From: DASXHZ01 sp036488085
Lineage (GTDB): Bacteria > Acidobacteriota > Thermoanaerobaculia > Gp7-AA8
Assembly: GCA_036488085.1 (NCBI GenBank)
Contig: DASXHZ010000084.1
Location: forward strand, 29,410-93,409
Direction of reading: 5' to 3'
Length of the DNA stretch: 64,000 bases
The notes below the pieces were generated by a model. The model had not been told where the DNA came from, made no database searches, and was given only the letters and a program-made list of their open reading frames with translations. Positions 62,921 to 64,000 of this stretch are shown piece by piece. The translations under genes were made by a program, and so were the position numbers. The stretch's first letter is position 1; the number at the start of each line of letters is the position of its first letter.

Positions 62921-63229
62921 ATGTCCCTCCAGGAACTGCAACGTGACGTGGATCACTGGATAACGAACTACACGCCAGGCTATTTCTCCCCTCTCATGAT
63001 GCTCGCGCGTCTCACCGAGGAGCTCGGTGAGCTCTCGCGTGCGGTGAGCCATCATCACGGCGAAAAACGGCCGAAGCCTGCCGAGCCGATGGGCGACATC
63101 AGCGATGAGCTCGGCGACCTGCTCTTCGTCCTCGTCTGTCTCGCGAACCAGCAAGGCATCGACCTGAACGACTCGTGGGCTACGCTGAAAAAGAAGCTCT
63201 ACGAGCGCGATGCGACGAGGTGGAAGTGA
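62921..63229 (+). CDS. MazG-like nucleotide pyrophosphohydrolase
   Basis: A 102-residue all-alpha NTP pyrophosphatase: MMLARLTEELGELSRAV with EExxE, and SDELGDLLFVLVCLANQQGIDL with the ExxD pair that completes the metal site. Single MazG domain, as in RS21-C6/MazG-like enzymes that cleave non-canonical NTPs. The TGA overlaps the ATG of the DinB gene. Confidence 0.92.
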   Translation: MSLQELQRDVDHWITNYTPGYFSPLMMLARLTEELGELSRAVSHHHGEKRPKPAEPMGDISDELGDLLFVLVCLANQQGIDLNDSWATLKKKLYERDATRWK

Positions 63230-63693
63230 TGAATGTCGACGACATCAAGCTCCTCTTCGAGTACGACCGCTGGGCGAACGCGAGGATGTTCGAGGCCGTC
63301 GACGCGCTGACCGGGGAACAGTTCGCGAGCGTGCGCGAGACGCTGGCGCACATCATTGGCGTCGAGTGGATCTGGTTCCAGCGCTGCCGCCTGATCACCG
63401 TTCGCGCCATCCCGGAGTGGATGGAGAACCCTACGCGGGACACGCTGCGCGCGCAGCTGCAGACGATCGAGACGGAATGGCAATCGTTTGTCGCAGCGCT
63501 GTCTGACGACGACCTCCACCGCGTGATCGACTACGTGAAGATCGATGGCGAAAGCGGCTCTCGCAAGCTCGCGCATCTGCTGCAGCACGTCGTCAATCAT
63601 TCGACGTACCATCGCGGCCAGGTCGCCATGCGCATCCGAGAGGCGGGCGGCACCCCGATCGGGACCGACTTTCTGATCTTCACGTCCCAATGA
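63229..63693 (+). CDS. DinB-family four-helix protein
   Basis: A 154-residue protein with the DinB metal triad: His in ETLAHIIGVEWIWF and two in LQHVVNHSTYHRGQVAMRIRE. The LFEYDRWANARMFEAVDAL start is typical. Members include thiol transferases and uncharacterised stress proteins. ATG 63229 overlaps the MazG stop, so the two are co-translated. Confidence 0.93.
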   Translation: MNVDDIKLLFEYDRWANARMFEAVDALTGEQFASVRETLAHIIGVEWIWFQRCRLITVRAIPEWMENPTRDTLRAQLQTIETEWQSFVAALSDDDLHRVIDYVKIDGESGSRKLAHLLQHVVNHSTYHRGQVAMRIREAGGTPIGTDFLIFTSQ

Positions 63694-63710
63694 CGGATTG
63701 CGGTTCAAAT

Positions 63711-63738
63711 GAGCGGGCGCGCTTGCGCGCGCCCGCTC
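63711..63738. terminator. Hairpin between convergent genes
   Basis: Perfect 12-bp stem GAGCGGGCGCGC/GCGCGCCCGCTC with a 4-nt loop, between DinB (+) and the partial gene (-). No T-tract follows on either strand, so it may be a weak terminator or a repeat. Confidence 0.55.
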
Positions 63739-63756
63739 CCCTCCCACCCAATCACG

Positions 63757-64000
63757 TTACTGCTTGGTCTCGGTCGAAGACTGCGGCGTCGTCGCCGGAG
63801 TCTGCGGCTGCTGCGGGTCCTGCTGCGGCTTCTTCTTCTTGCCGCGCGCAAGGCGCTTCAGCCGTTTGATCTCCGCGACGTGCGGGACCAGGATCGCGTG
63901 ATCCGGATCCTTCGCGAGCGCGGAACCGACGTCGTACGCCCGCCCCGCGATGAGCGCGAGCCGCTGACGGCGAATCAGGTTCGCCCCGGCGATGGCATTC
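63757..64000 (-). CDS. Partial gene, C-terminus of a basic hypothetical protein
   Basis: The last 80 residues of a gene that enters from the window end. It reads ANLIRRQRLALIAGRAYDVGSALAKDPDHAIL, then VAEIKRLKRLARGKKKK and a Gln/Pro/Thr-rich tail ending STETKQ, stop at 63757-63759. Codon use is normal. The fragment is too short to assign a family. Confidence 0.6.
   Translation of the reverse strand, partial: NAIAGANLIRRQRLALIAGRAYDVGSALAKDPDHAILVPHVAEIKRLKRLARGKKKKPQQDPQQPQTPATTPQSSTETKQ

Overview
This window looks like a piece of chromosome from a GC-rich, Gram-negative-type, free-living heterotroph. The best guess is an acidobacterial lineage (Acidobacteriota such as Thermoanaerobaculia or Vicinamibacteria, or a neighbour). 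The reasons are the taste of the gene set, not a search: a Ser/Thr kinase fused to TolB-like repeats, tandem di-haem DHOR oxidoreductases, many secreted S41/S8/S9/M20/M23 peptidases, a FYDLN-acid zinc ribbon protein and Tat genes. I see no phage, plasmid, IS element, CRISPR array or rRNA operon. Almost all of the window is coding, with about 65 genes and two tRNAs.

Layout. 0.2-3.7 kb (+): lipoate synthesis (LipB fused to a Nudix domain, then LipA) followed by a [2Fe-2S] ferredoxin, a ferritin-like protein, an A-type Fe-S carrier-like protein and a SUI1/YciH protein. 3.7-9.9 kb (mostly -): a secreted S41-type protein, an AraC regulator, HemB overlapping a small zinc protein, a tRNA with CAU anticodon, a hypothetical, and a TonB-C protein that ends a three-gene operon with two tandem DHOR cytochromes (9.9-12.7 kb). 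12.9-17.2 kb (+): the conserved tilS-hpt-ftsH order, with a secreted protein inserted and an Hpt that lacks key catalytic residues. 17.2-24 kb: a secreted protein behind a Shine-Dalgarno-masking inverted repeat, an amidohydrolase, a subtilase, asparaginase, RadA and an M23 peptidase. 24-28.3 kb (-): a five-gene run FYDLN-LemA-TPM-TPM-FolK and a CtpA protease. 28.4-35.6 kb: TatA/TatC, a PpiC isomerase, an aminotransferase, a cation exchanger, two rRNA/tRNA methyltransferases, PgsA and tRNA-Leu(CAG). 35.8-43.2 kb: a secreted fibre-like protein with an S74 chaperone domain, a TylF methyltransferase, a Cys-less YHS lipoprotein, a thioesterase, threonine dehydrogenase and phosphofructokinase. 43.2-47.8 kb (+): an S9 peptidase and a complete XylFGH sugar importer. 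47.9-56 kb: the kinase-TolB receptor, a PAS-GGDEF-EAL protein, a methyltransferase and a PAF-acetylhydrolase-like lipoprotein. 56-64 kb: a molybdopterin oxidoreductase, a CPBP protease, an M20 peptidase, a TPR-AIM24 protein, a lytic transglycosylase, MazG-like and DinB proteins, and one gene cut by the window end.

Two properties run across the whole window. First, at least fifteen genes have a TAnnnT-type -10 hexamer only 5-10 nt before the start codon, which suggests leaderless mRNAs; I used this to correct several starts. Second, the intergenic gaps carry several unrelated families of short palindromic or tandem repeats, one of which has overwritten the C-terminus of LipA. The observations I rate most worth following are the leaderless signature, the degenerate Hpt in the tilS-ftsH context, the lipoate/Fe-S cluster with its LipB-Nudix fusion, the SD-masking hairpin and the 40-bp repeat array upstream of the molybdopterin enzyme.
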